DNA of 64,000 bases from NCBI RefSeq assembly GCF_000283655.1, contig NC_016622.1, positions 248,001 to 312,000 of the forward strand, in the 5' to 3' direction. How positions within the stretch are numbered: position 1 is the stretch's first letter; every line of letters starts with the position of its first letter. A model generated the notes under the pieces. It had not been told where the DNA came from, made no database searches, and saw only the letters and a program-made list of their open reading frames with translations. Below, one piece after another: positions 38,749 to 47,719 of the stretch. The stretch comes from Azospirillum lipoferum 4B (GTDB taxonomy: Bacteria; Pseudomonadota; Alphaproteobacteria; Azospirillales; Azospirillaceae). Position numbers and translations under genes: made by a program.

Positions 38749-40695
38749 ATGTTCCCGGCCGACGAACTGTTCACGCGCTACACGCAGAATTACGAAACCC
38801 GCCGCGAGACCGAGATGTCCCTGATGGACTATCTCCAGCTGTGCCGCGACGACCCCATGTCCTACGCCTCGGCCTCCGAACGCATCCTGGCCGCCATCGG
38901 CGAACCGGAGGTGGTCGACACCGCCCGCGACCCGCGGCTGGGACGCATCTTCATGAACCGGACCATCAAGGTCTATCCCGCCTTTTCCGAGTTCTACGGC
39001 ATGGAAGAGACGATCGAACGGATCGTCGGCTTCTTCCGGCATGCCGCCCAGGGCCTGGAAGAGCGCAAGCAGATCCTCTACCTGCTGGGCCCGGTCGGCG
39101 GCGGCAAGTCGTCGCTGGCGGAGCGGCTGAAGTCGCTGGTGGAGAAATGCCCGATCTACGTCCTGAAGGCCGGCAAGGAGATCAGTCCGATCTTCGAAAG
39201 CCCGCTCGGCCTGTTCAACCCCGACGAGATCGGCGACGAGCTCGAGGACCGCTTCGGCATCCCCAAGCGCCGCCTGACCGGGCTGATGAGCCCGTGGGCG
39301 GTCAAGCGCCTCGACGAATTCGGCGGCGACATCAACCGCTTCAAGGTGGTGAAGCTGCATCCCAGCAAGCTGCGCCAGATCGGCGTGACCAAGACCGAGC
39401 CGGGCGACGAGAACAACCAGGACATCTCGTCCCTGGTCGGCAAGGTCGACATCCGCAAGCTGGAGATCTACAGCCAGAACGATCCCGACGCCTACAGCTT
39501 CTCCGGCGGCCTCAACCGGGCGACCCAGGGCATGCTGGAATTCGTCGAGATGTTCAAGGCGCCGATCAAGATGCTGCACCCGCTGCTGACCGCGACGCAG
39601 GAGGGCAACTATGTCGGGTCGGAGAACATCGGCGCCATCCCCTTCCAGGGCGTGATCCTGGCCCACTCCAACGAGGCGGAGTGGCAGACCTTCAAGAACA
39701 ACAAGAACAACGAAGCCTTCATCGACCGCATCTGCGTGATCAAGGTCCCCTACTGCCTGCGGGTGGCGGAGGAACAGAAGATCTACGAGAAGCTGGTCAA
39801 CGGCTCCGATCTGGCGACGGCCCCTTGCGCGCCGGCGACGCTGGAGATGCTGGCCCGCTTCTCGGTGCTGTCGCGCCTGCGCGATCATCCGAACAGCAGC
39901 GTCTACAGCAAGATGCGGGTCTATGACGGCGAAAGCGTCAAGGAGACCGATCCCAAGGCCAAGTCGATGCAGGAGTACAAGGACCAGGGCGGCGTCGACG
40001 AGGGCATGGGCGGCATCTCCACCCGATTCGCCTTCAAGGTGCTCGCCTCGACCTTCAACTACGATTCGACGGAGATCTCGGCCGATCCGGTCCATCTGAT
40101 GTATGTGCTGGAACAGGCGATCCGGCGCGAGCAGTTCCCGGAGGAGACGGAGAAGAAATACGTCGAGTTCATCAAGGCCGAACTCGCCCCGCGCTATGCC
40201 GAGTTCATCGGCAACGAAATCCAGAAGGCCTATCTGGAATCCTACTCCGACTACGGCCAGAACCTGTTCGACCGCTATGTCGACTATGCCGATGCCTGGA
40301 TCGAGGATCAGGACTTCAAGGATCCCGACACCGGCCAGCTGATGAACCGCGAACTGCTGAACCAGGAGCTGACCAAGATCGAGAAGCCGGCGGGCATCGC
40401 CAACCCGAAGGACTTCCGCAACGAGGTGGTCAAGTTCGCCCTGCGCGCCCGGGCCGCCAATGCCGGGCGCAACCCGTCCTGGACCTCCTACGAGAAGATC
40501 CGCGAGGTCATCGAGAAGCGGATGTTCAGTCAGGTCGAGGATCTGCTGCCGGTGATCAGCTTCGGCTCGAAGAAGGACGGCGAGACCGAGAAGAAGCACA
40601 CCGAGTTCGTCACCCGCATGATGACGCGCGGCTACACCGAGCGGCAGGTCCGCCGGCTGGTCGAGTGGTACATGCGGGTCAAGCAGGCGGGCTGA
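38749..40695 (+). CDS. prkA: PrkA family serine protein kinase
   Basis: 648 residues, the usual YeaG/PrkA length. The N-terminal AAA+ part has Walker A YLLGPVGGGKSSLAERLK near residue 108; the C-terminal part is the kinase-like domain with KPAGIANPKDFRNEVVKFALRARA. Begins MFPADELFTRYTQNYETRRE. In enteric bacteria the yeaG-yeaH pair acts in nitrogen-starvation and stationary-phase responses; Bacillus PrkA is linked to sporulation. It is first gene of prkA-yeaH-spoVR. ATG 38749 has GGAG 7 bp upstream; the frame is open further 5' without support. Confidence 0.97.
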   Translation: MFPADELFTRYTQNYETRRETEMSLMDYLQLCRDDPMSYASASERILAAIGEPEVVDTARDPRLGRIFMNRTIKVYPAFSEFYGMEETIERIVGFFRHAAQGLEERKQILYLLGPVGGGKSSLAERLKSLVEKCPIYVLKAGKEISPIFESPLGLFNPDEIGDELEDRFGIPKRRLTGLMSPWAVKRLDEFGGDINRFKVVKLHPSKLRQIGVTKTEPGDENNQDISSLVGKVDIRKLEIYSQNDPDAYSFSGGLNRATQGMLEFVEMFKAPIKMLHPLLTATQEGNYVGSENIGAIPFQGVILAHSNEAEWQTFKNNKNNEAFIDRICVIKVPYCLRVAEEQKIYEKLVNGSDLATAPCAPATLEMLARFSVLSRLRDHPNSSVYSKMRVYDGESVKETDPKAKSMQEYKDQGGVDEGMGGISTRFAFKVLASTFNYDSTEISADPVHLMYVLEQAIRREQFPEETEKKYVEFIKAELAPRYAEFIGNEIQKAYLESYSDYGQNLFDRYVDYADAWIEDQDFKDPDTGQLMNRELLNQELTKIEKPAGIANPKDFRNEVVKFALRARAANAGRNPSWTSYEKIREVIEKRMFSQVEDLLPVISFGSKKDGETEKKHTEFVTRMMTRGYTERQVRRLVEWYMRVKQAG

Positions 40696-40841
40696 GTTCG
40701 GTAGGCTGCTTCAGCAGGCTGCGGGGCGCGTAATTGCCGCGGGGCGGGGTGTTGCAACGCCCCGCGGCAACCCCACTGTCATAGAATGCTGTCAGAGTTC
40801 GAAGGCCGCGTGACGAAACGGGTGGGAGGGCCAGCCCCTTG

Positions 40842-42134
40842 ATGAACATCATCGACCGTCGCCTGAACCCGCAGGGCAAGAGCCTGGCCAACCGCCAGCG
40901 CTTCCTGCGCCGCGCCAAGGAACAGGTGGTCAAGGCGGTCCGCGACGCCTCCGGCAAACGGGGCATCCAGGATATCGAGAACGGCGAGAAGGTGACGATC
41001 GCCGCCGGCGGGGTGCGCGAACCCTCCTTCCACCGCGCGTCCCAGGGCGGGGTGCGCGACTATGTCGTGCCCGGCAACAAGGAATATGTGGAAGGCGACA
41101 CCATCCAGCGCCCGGACGGCGGCGGTGGCGGCCGCGGCAGCGAAGGCAGCGCCGACGGGGAGGGCGAGGACGAGTTCCGCTTCGTCCTGTCGCGCGACGA
41201 GTTCCTGGACATCTTCCTGGAGGATCTGGAGCTTCCCGATCTGGTGAAGCAGAAGGTCAAGCAGTCGGAATCGCACAGCCTGACCAGGGCCGGCTATTCG
41301 GTGTCGGGATCGCCCGCCAACCTGAACCTCGTCCGCACCATGCGGAACAGCCTGTCGCGCCGCATCGCGCTGAAGCGCCCGAAGCGCGACGAGATCCGCG
41401 AGCTGGAGGAGATGCTGCGCGAGGCGGAGGAGGCCGGCGAGGATGCCGAGCAGATCCAGGCGCTGCGCGAACAGCTGGAACACATCGTCCTGCGGTCCCG
41501 CCGCATCCCCTTCATCGATCCGATCGACGTCCGCTACAACCGCTTCGAATCGGTGCCGAAGCCGATCGCCCAGGCGGTGATGTTCTGCCTGATGGACGTC
41601 TCCGGCTCTATGACCGAGCACATGAAGGATCTGGCCAAGCGCTTCTTCATGCTGTTGTACCTGTTCCTGCGGCGGCGCTACCGGTCGGTCGACATCGTCT
41701 TCATCCGCCACACCCACGAGGCCAAGGAGGTGGATGAGGAAACCTTCTTCTACTCCACCGAGACCGGCGGCACCGTGGTGTCGACCGCGCTGGAGGAGAT
41801 GCAGAAGGTGGTGCAGGAGCGCTATCCGGACAGCGAATGGAACATCTACGCCGCCCAGGCGTCGGACGGCGACAACATGTCGTCGGACAACGCCAAGTCG
41901 GCGACCCTGCTGCGCGACGTCATCCTGCCGATGTGCCAGTATTTCGCCTACATCGAGGTGGCGGCGGAACACAACATGGGCCTGTCGGCACTGGGCCGCG
42001 AGACGGAGCTGTGGCGCACCTACAAGCAGGTGCAGAGCCCGGAACGTCCGCTGGCGATGCGCCGCGTCCGCTCCCGCCGGGAGATCTTCCCGGTCTTCCG
42101 CGAGCTGTTCGCCCGCGAGAAGGCAGGAGGCTAA
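40842..42134 (+). CDS. yeaH: YeaH/YhbH family (DUF444) protein
   Basis: 430 residues. Begins MNIIDRRLNPQGKSLANRQR with a basic helical N-terminus, then a Gly-rich linker (PDGGGGGRGSEGSADGEGED), and a von Willebrand A-like domain with a metal-site motif FCLMDVSGSMTEHMKDL near residue 250. The C-terminus has DGDNMSSDNAKS and YFAYIEVA. It is partner of PrkA in the conserved stress operon. The gap to prkA is 146 bp. The ATG is preceded by GGGAGG at a somewhat long distance. Confidence 0.96.
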   Translation: MNIIDRRLNPQGKSLANRQRFLRRAKEQVVKAVRDASGKRGIQDIENGEKVTIAAGGVREPSFHRASQGGVRDYVVPGNKEYVEGDTIQRPDGGGGGRGSEGSADGEGEDEFRFVLSRDEFLDIFLEDLELPDLVKQKVKQSESHSLTRAGYSVSGSPANLNLVRTMRNSLSRRIALKRPKRDEIRELEEMLREAEEAGEDAEQIQALREQLEHIVLRSRRIPFIDPIDVRYNRFESVPKPIAQAVMFCLMDVSGSMTEHMKDLAKRFFMLLYLFLRRRYRSVDIVFIRHTHEAKEVDEETFFYSTETGGTVVSTALEEMQKVVQERYPDSEWNIYAAQASDGDNMSSDNAKSATLLRDVILPMCQYFAYIEVAAEHNMGLSALGRETELWRTYKQVQSPERPLAMRRVRSRREIFPVFRELFAREKAGG

Positions 42135-42221
42135 TGTGCATTTAGTGGCATTGAAGCTCGATAGCTCTTGAAATTAGCGTAAAGAGCGATCTATCTTCCT
42201 CCAAAAGGGGTGGAGGTGTTG

Positions 42222-43262
42222 ATGCCTTTGAAGTTTCTAGAAAATCCCGCATTGCGAGAGTTTTTTTCGAAATATCTTCTTGCCATTTTGTTTCTTGGAG
42301 GAGCGGGGTTTTATATTTTTGGATATTTCCGGTTCTTTCATAACCATCTTCCGGACGATATCTATGAATTGTCCAAGAAAATTGCGGAAATGATAATCGT
42401 AGGTGGAATTTTTTCGGCGGTTGTAAAATCTAATCTATTTGTTTCCATAATTGGAAGTGAACTGGAAAGGATAGTTTTATCATCCGCTCTGTCGCCAAGT
42501 TTGAAAGCTCGCAACGCATTAGCAAATTTTATGATCTTCTGTTACAGGGACTCTCTTCCTAGGCTTGCGCAGGGCTTCGACGCTGAATTTATTAGCTCAG
42601 TGTTTCCGACTGGAGAACAATTTTACATTGCATCAAAAGAGATATCGATGAATATATCGTGGCACAACGTTGAAAAAACTAAGGCCTTAGTAAGCCAAAA
42701 GCTAAAGATTAAATACTTAGCTTCAGGGCCAGAAACCACTGTTAGGCATTTGGCGGAATATGCGCCAATGATGGGTAATGATATCACGGATTATACGCTT
42801 GAATTCAGCCACATATTTGTTGATAATTCTTCTATAGATGGAGCTGCAAGTAAATATGTGAAGGAGAGGACTCAGACAAGAGTCGTTCTTGAGATGTCCG
42901 GGAAAGATGAGTATACCGTAGTCCGGAGTTCGAAAGCGCTCTTGGATATCGAAAAAGATCCGGTCATGTTCAATGTTGCGAAAGTTTATGCTCTTAATAC
43001 TGAAGTAAAAATCGAGTACGACGACAGAGATATGAGCGTATTCTTTACTGAGGTGGGCGTCCCATCCCCCTTTGATGATGTTGAACACGAAACGCAGAGC
43101 CCAGGGAAAAAAGTGATTGCAAAGGTATATCCGGGCTTGATTTTGCCAGAGCAGGGGTTTATGGTAATTATAGGAAGGCGTTTTTCTGAAAATTCGCCTT
43201 TTGTCAACCAGGAAGGTTCGCATGACGATCAAAGAGAGCATTTAACGGCTAGCTTGTCGTGA
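42222..43262 (+). CDS. AT-rich gene for an unrecognised two-helix membrane protein, inserted between yeaH and spoVR
   Basis: 346 residues, not recognised. Two membrane helices near the N-terminus (about residues 18-36, YLLAILFLGGAGFYIFGYF, and about 55-77, AEMIIVGGIFSAVVKSNLF) are followed by a soluble part of roughly 270 residues: helical first, then beta-rich (TRVVLEMSGKDEYTVVRSS, EVKIEYDDRDMSVFFTE) with a polar tail. GGAGG lies 5 bp before ATG 42222. Base composition is foreign: two sampled 60-base lines have 22 G+C each (about 37%), while a line in yeaH has 42 of 60. Codons such as AAA, ATT and TTA are frequent here and rare in the neighbours. It has its own terminator at 43276-43310. Horizontal acquisition is inferred; a defence or stress effector role is only a guess. 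Confidence 0.88.
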   Translation: MPLKFLENPALREFFSKYLLAILFLGGAGFYIFGYFRFFHNHLPDDIYELSKKIAEMIIVGGIFSAVVKSNLFVSIIGSELERIVLSSALSPSLKARNALANFMIFCYRDSLPRLAQGFDAEFISSVFPTGEQFYIASKEISMNISWHNVEKTKALVSQKLKIKYLASGPETTVRHLAEYAPMMGNDITDYTLEFSHIFVDNSSIDGAASKYVKERTQTRVVLEMSGKDEYTVVRSSKALLDIEKDPVMFNVAKVYALNTEVKIEYDDRDMSVFFTEVGVPSPFDDVEHETQSPGKKVIAKVYPGLILPEQGFMVIIGRRFSENSPFVNQEGSHDDQREHLTASLS

Positions 43263-43275
43263 GCAATTGAACCGG

Positions 43276-43310
43276 AAGGCAGGGTGCGAAAGCGCCCTGC
43301 CTTTATCTTT
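43276..43310 (+). terminator. Intrinsic terminator closing the AT-rich insertion gene
   Basis: AAGGCAGGGTGC-GAAA-GCGCCCTGCCTT followed by TATCTTT: a GNRA-like tetraloop on a long stem, 14 bp after the stop. It separates the inserted gene, and any read-through from prkA-yeaH, from spoVR. Confidence 0.9.
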
Positions 43311-43413
43311 AGAGCGCGTTGTGTTTATTTTTGTAGAAATTGCGTTTTTGATTCCTATTTTGAAGAATGGAGAACTTGCAACGACGTTATCCTGTCCAAA
43401 AGAGGGTGAGGCG

Positions 43414-44976
43414 ATGCTCCAGGAAATAAAGCCGCATGAACAATCTTCTGGACTTATCTATGACGGCGTCGAGTGGGATTACGACAAGATCAAGCGCGTC
43501 TACGACGCCATCGAGCATATCGCGCTGAAGGAGATGGGCCTCGACGTCTATCCCAACCAGATCGAGGTCATCACCGCCGAGCAGATGCTCGACGCCTATT
43601 CGTCCATCGGCATGCCGCTGATGTACAAGCACTGGTCCTTCGGCAAGCATTTCGCCCGCGACGAAATGATGTACCGCAAGGGCTATCGCGGTCTGGCCTA
43701 TGAGATCGTCATCAACTCCAGCCCCTGCATCAGCTACATCATGGAAGAAAACACCATGACGATGCAGACGCTGGTGATCGCCCACGCCGCCTTCGGCCAT
43801 AACCATTTCTTCAAGAACAACCAGCTGTTCCAGCAATGGACCGATGCCCAGGGCATTCTGGACTATCTGGAATTCGCCAAGACCTACATCACCCATTGCG
43901 AGGAACGCTACGGCCATGCCGCGGTGGAGCGGGTGCTCGACGCCGCCCATGCGCTGATGAGCCAGGGGGTGCACAAATACCCGAAGAAGCGCTCCGACCT
44001 GCGGACCGAGCAGCGGCGCGAGCGCGAGCGGCAGGAATATCAGGACCAGACCTTCAACGACCTGTGGCGCACGGTGCCGAAGCCGGCCGCCGGCCAGCGT
44101 CCCAGCAAATCGGTGTCGGAGCGCAAGAAGCTGCTGGGATTGCCGGAAGAGAACATCCTCTATTTCCTGGAGAAGAAGGCGCCGCGGCTGGAGCATTGGC
44201 AGCGCGAGATCCTGCGCATCGTCCGCCACATCTCGCAGTATTTCTATCCGCAGAAGCAGACCAAGGTGATGAACGAGGGCTGCGCCACCTACGTCCATTA
44301 CCAGATCATGAGCCGCCTGCACGAGACCGGCCAGATCAGCGAGGGTGCCTTCCTGGAGTTCCTGCACTCGCACACGTCCGTCGTGTTCCAGCCGGAATTC
44401 GACGACAAGCGCTTCTCCGGCCTGAACCCCTATGCGCTGGGTTTCGCGATGATGCAGGACATCGCCCGCATCGCCGAGAAGCCGACCGACGAGGACCGCC
44501 AGTGGTTCCCCGACCTCGCCGGCCGCGGCGACGGCATGGCGGCGGTGCGCGAGGCCTGGGCCAATTTCCGCGACGAGAGCTTCGTCCTGCAGTATCTCAG
44601 CCCGCACCTGATGCGGAAGCTGAAGCTGTTCAGCGTGCGCGACGACGCGGAAGACCCCTATCTGCTGGTCGATCACATCCACAACGAACGCGGGTACCGC
44701 GACATCCGCAAGAAGCTGGCCCGCCAGTACGACCTGGGCTATCTGGAGCCGGACATCCAGATCGTCGACGTCGACCTTGCCGGCGACCGCAAGCTGATCC
44801 TGCAGCACCGCGTCACCAACGGCGTGCTGCTGGACGAGAGCGACGCCAAGGCGGTGCTGCGCCACATCGCCAATTTGTGGGGCTACGAGGTGCAGCTGAT
44901 CGAGGTGTCGGCCATCTCCGAGGCGATCCTGAAGGAACACGCCGTCACCGCACCGAGCGGGGTCGGGGTGGTGTGA
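43414..44976 (+). CDS. spoVR: SpoVR family protein
   Basis: 520 residues, normal for SpoVR/YcgB. Core: NQIEVITAEQMLDAYSSIGMP, HWSFGKHFARDE, FGHNHFFKNNQLF, MNEGCATYVHYQIMSRLHE and LNPYALGFAMMQDI. It is third member of the prkA-yeaH-spoVR stress cluster; biochemical function unsettled. ATG 43414 has GAGGG and GAGG upstream. The first 20 or so codons and the leader are still AT-rich, so the inserted segment reaches up to, and perhaps slightly into, this gene; its original promoter or coupling to yeaH is now broken by the insert's terminator. Confidence 0.96.
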   Translation: MLQEIKPHEQSSGLIYDGVEWDYDKIKRVYDAIEHIALKEMGLDVYPNQIEVITAEQMLDAYSSIGMPLMYKHWSFGKHFARDEMMYRKGYRGLAYEIVINSSPCISYIMEENTMTMQTLVIAHAAFGHNHFFKNNQLFQQWTDAQGILDYLEFAKTYITHCEERYGHAAVERVLDAAHALMSQGVHKYPKKRSDLRTEQRRERERQEYQDQTFNDLWRTVPKPAAGQRPSKSVSERKKLLGLPEENILYFLEKKAPRLEHWQREILRIVRHISQYFYPQKQTKVMNEGCATYVHYQIMSRLHETGQISEGAFLEFLHSHTSVVFQPEFDDKRFSGLNPYALGFAMMQDIARIAEKPTDEDRQWFPDLAGRGDGMAAVREAWANFRDESFVLQYLSPHLMRKLKLFSVRDDAEDPYLLVDHIHNERGYRDIRKKLARQYDLGYLEPDIQIVDVDLAGDRKLILQHRVTNGVLLDESDAKAVLRHIANLWGYEVQLIEVSAISEAILKEHAVTAPSGVGVV

Positions 44977-45019
44977 TTGGTGACGTGAGGGAGGGCGGTC
45001 GGAGTTTGTGGCTTTTCTC

Positions 45020-45363
45020 GGCCGTTATTCCCGCGAAGGCGCTACGGGATGCATAGATTTCGCATCGGCGAAGAAAATACAGCCTCCGGTGGCGAGAGTC
45101 CCTTCTCCCCTTGCGGGGCGGGATGAGGGGTGCGGCTGGCCGAAGGCCAGGGAAATTCAGTTTGCGCCCCCTCACCCCAACCCCTCTCCCGCGAGGGGAG
45201 AGGGGCTGTCCTCAATGCCAAGCTGCACGTTTTTTCGCAAGTGCGAGATCTGTGCATCCCGTAGCCCGCGAGGGGAGAGGGGCCTTGCTCGATGCCAAAC
45301 TGCATGCCTTGTTGCAAGCGCGAGATCTATGCATCCCATAGCGCCTTCGCGGGAATGACGGCC
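45020..45363. mobile_element. 344-bp MITE-like element with 44-bp terminal inverted repeats
   Basis: Left end 45020-45063 (GGCCGTTATTCCCGCGAAGG...) and right end 45320-45363 (...CCTTCGCGGGAATGACGGCC) are inverted copies differing at about four positions. Inside, 45080-45210 resembles the repeat at 49767-49921, and 45188-45264 / 45265-45341 form a 77-bp imperfect tandem duplication whose second copy runs into the right end. It holds no gene. No clear target duplication was seen. ATTCCCGCGAAGGCG-type arms are widespread in Proteobacterial REP-like repeats. It lies between the convergent spoVR and PilZ genes. Confidence 0.82.
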
Positions 45364-45392
45364 GATAAGGGCCTCTGAATGCCCATGGCCTC

Positions 45393-46229
45393 TCACCGTT
45401 CCGGTTCCGGTTTGATGCCCGCCTCCTTCATCGCGTGCGTCAGGTCCAGCACGACGGTGCTGATGTCCGGGAAGGACAGCGCCACCGCCCGGCGGTCGGG
45501 ATCCAGCCGCACCACATGGGCGATCTGCCGGCCGCCGACCGGGTGGCCGGCCACCTCCGGTATGTCCGGGCAGTGCAGTTCCAGCCGCAGCTTGCCGCCG
45601 ACGGCGTGGCTGAATTCCTCCGGCGGCAGATCGACCAGCAGGCCACGCGTCGACCAGTTGATCGTCCGGCAGCGCCGGCCCTCGGCCTCCACCACCAGGA
45701 CCGGATCCGCGTAGCGGATGGCGCGGCGGCGCTCGACGCCGTTCGGCGGCTTGGCGCCGACGTCGTGCTGGTCCAGCTTGCGCTTGGCCGCCTGCTTGGT
45801 GCGGTCGTCCACCCCGTCCTTGCTGGTCATCAGCGTCGCCTGCACGCGCCGTTCGACGCCGTGGCGGAACTCGTCGTCGGCGCCGAAGCGCAGGGCCTTG
45901 GCGAACTGGTCCTTGGCCCGGGTCAGCAGGGCGTTGCGCCCCTTCTCGTCGCCGCGATGGCCGCAGCGTTCGGCCTGGACCAGCAGTGAATCGACGCTGC
46001 GCTGATAGGCGCCGCGCTGGATGGCGCGGGCCAGTTCGCGGAACTCGGCGGCGCGCAGGCTGGGGAATTCGCGGGTCTTCAGCAGCCCGGCCAGCCCTTC
46101 GGCGAGCGTGTCGACACGGGCGGGGTCGCCGGTTTCCGCCTCCCGGCGCAGGCTTCGGATCGACTCCTCCGCCTTGCGAAGAAGCTGGTCTTCCAGTTTA
46201 CGGCGCTGTTCGGCGTCCATCACGGGCAT
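45393..46229 (-). CDS. PilZ-domain protein (probable c-di-GMP effector)
   Basis: 278 residues. The N-terminal two thirds are helical (EDQLLRKAEESIRSLRREAE, EFRELARAIQRGAYQRSVDS). A C-terminal PilZ domain begins VERRRAIRYADPVLVV with the RxxxR signature and contains NWSTRGLLVDLPPEEF, matching (D/N)xSxxG. It is expected to bind c-di-GMP; the output is unknown. The start is chosen at MPVMDAEQ, with GGGGAGGGG about 9 bp upstream; the frame remains open upstream into the intergenic region. Confidence 0.9.
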   Translation of the reverse strand: MPVMDAEQRRKLEDQLLRKAEESIRSLRREAETGDPARVDTLAEGLAGLLKTREFPSLRAAEFRELARAIQRGAYQRSVDSLLVQAERCGHRGDEKGRNALLTRAKDQFAKALRFGADDEFRHGVERRVQATLMTSKDGVDDRTKQAAKRKLDQHDVGAKPPNGVERRRAIRYADPVLVVEAEGRRCRTINWSTRGLLVDLPPEEFSHAVGGKLRLELHCPDIPEVAGHPVGGRQIAHVVRLDPDRRAVALSFPDISTVVLDLTHAMKEAGIKPEPER

Positions 46230-46423
46230 GGCCCGGCCCTCCCCTCCCCAGGGGCTTTCGTACAAGAATACAGCAGGTGACCGGCGGGCGACAGCCGGCA
46301 GTTTGTGGTTAACGGCCAACCTGCTGGGCGCCCCAGTGGGAATGGACCGGATTTCTTTCTGCCGCGGGAGACCCTTCTTATCGGTGGTGACAAGCACGAC
46401 AAGCGGACGGGAGCGGGCAGGCG

Positions 46424-47545
46424 ATGGGCAAGGACGACGGCAACGCGGCGAAGGCCGAACTGGACCTGGGGCTGCTGAGGACCGCCCTGGCCGGCCTGCT
46501 GGAGGAGGAGAGCACGAGCCCGGCCCCCGCCGGCACCGCGCTGGTCGCCATCCTCCGCGGGCGCGGCACCGATGCGGAACCGCTGCGCACCCTGGTGCTG
46601 CGGCGGCGCGCGCTGCGCGGCGGGAAGGGCGGCGGCGAGACGGGAACAGGCGATCCGGCGGAGCGGCGCGCCCTGGTCTACAGCCTGACCAAGACCATCC
46701 TGGCCGCCGCCGTGTTGCGGCTGGCCGCGCGCGGCACCGTCGAGCTGGACGGGCCGGCGGAGCGCTGGCTGCCGGAACTGGCCGGCCGGCCGGGGGCGGT
46801 CACCGTCGCCCAGATTCTGATGCACCGGGCCGGACTGCCCGATTATGGCGGGCGGGCCGACTATCAAGCCGCCGTCGCCGCCGGCGGCGAGCCGTGGAGC
46901 GGCGACGAGTTCCTGGCCCGCTGCGGTCTGGCCAACAGTGAGAATGGACCGCCGGTCGGCAGCTTCGCCTATTCCAACATCGGCTACCTGCTGGTCGGCC
47001 GGCTGCTGGAGCGGGCCGGCGGTGCCCCGCTGGCGGAGATGCTTGCGCGCGAGGTCTTCGCCCCGCTCGGCCTGTCCAGCGCCGCGCTGCTGCGCGACCG
47101 CTCCGACCTGGATGGGCTGTTCTTCGGGCCGGGCCCGGCCTTCGGCGGCCGGCCGGTGGCGGAGGCCTATCATCCCGGCTGGGTGTCGCATGGGGTGGTG
47201 GCGATGACGGTGTCCGATGCCTGCCGCCTCGTCCATGGCCTGAGCGAGGACTATCTGCCGGATGCGCTGCTGCGGCGGATGCGCGATGCCCTGCCGGTCG
47301 GCGGGCCGATGGCCGGCCGGCCCTGGGTGGAGCCGTCCTATGGCCTGGGCCTGATGATGGAGCTGGATCCGGCGGCCGGACCCTATTGGGGCCATACCGG
47401 CGGCGGTCCGGGGGTGACGCCCGTCGCCTACCACATGCCGGGGCCGGTCCCGGTTTCCGTTGCCGTCTTCCTGGACGGCGAGGACGGCAACCTCGCCGAA
47501 TGGATGGCGGTGGAGGTGCTGCACCGCCTGCGAACCGGGCGTTAG
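46424..47545 (+). CDS. Beta-lactamase-fold serine hydrolase
   Basis: 373 residues, class C beta-lactamase / DD-peptidase fold. Catalytic SxxK in YSLTKTILAAAVLRLA near residue 88, YxN in FAYSNIGYLLVGRLLE, and the third motif HTGGGPG near the C-terminus. No signal peptide is evident, so it may be cytoplasmic, like many esterase or amide-hydrolase members; resistance to beta-lactams is not implied. It is divergent from the PilZ gene and 174 bp before fadD. Confidence 0.9.
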   Translation: MGKDDGNAAKAELDLGLLRTALAGLLEEESTSPAPAGTALVAILRGRGTDAEPLRTLVLRRRALRGGKGGGETGTGDPAERRALVYSLTKTILAAAVLRLAARGTVELDGPAERWLPELAGRPGAVTVAQILMHRAGLPDYGGRADYQAAVAAGGEPWSGDEFLARCGLANSENGPPVGSFAYSNIGYLLVGRLLERAGGAPLAEMLAREVFAPLGLSSAALLRDRSDLDGLFFGPGPAFGGRPVAEAYHPGWVSHGVVAMTVSDACRLVHGLSEDYLPDALLRRMRDALPVGGPMAGRPWVEPSYGLGLMMELDPAAGPYWGHTGGGPGVTPVAYHMPGPVPVSVAVFLDGEDGNLAEWMAVEVLHRLRTGR

Positions 47546-47719
47546 GCGGGCGTCCGCACCCTTCTGTTCATCTCCCGCCGGTGCCCCCGCTTGTTCGGAC
47601 TTTGCGCGTAACCATCTCCTCTCCAGGGGACAATCCTCCACTCCGGCGCATAGACTTCGGGGTGTGGCGGTGCCGGGGGAAACCGGTATCCGGAAACGAA
47701 AATTGGGGAGGACACGCGC

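Noticed and set aside
38605-40599. A 664-codon minus-strand frame opposite prkA
   Set aside because: Leu/Val/Asp-rich antisense reading of prkA; nothing recognisable.
43267-43413. A longer SpoVR N-terminus from the upstream TTG at 43267
   Set aside because: The extra 49 residues cross a strong terminator and do not resemble the SpoVR N-terminus; ATG 43414 has a good ribosome site.
46424-47545. Antibiotic-resistance beta-lactamase
   Set aside because: The fold and SxxK/YxN motifs fit, but there is no signal peptide and the family is mostly esterases and peptidases, so resistance is not supported.
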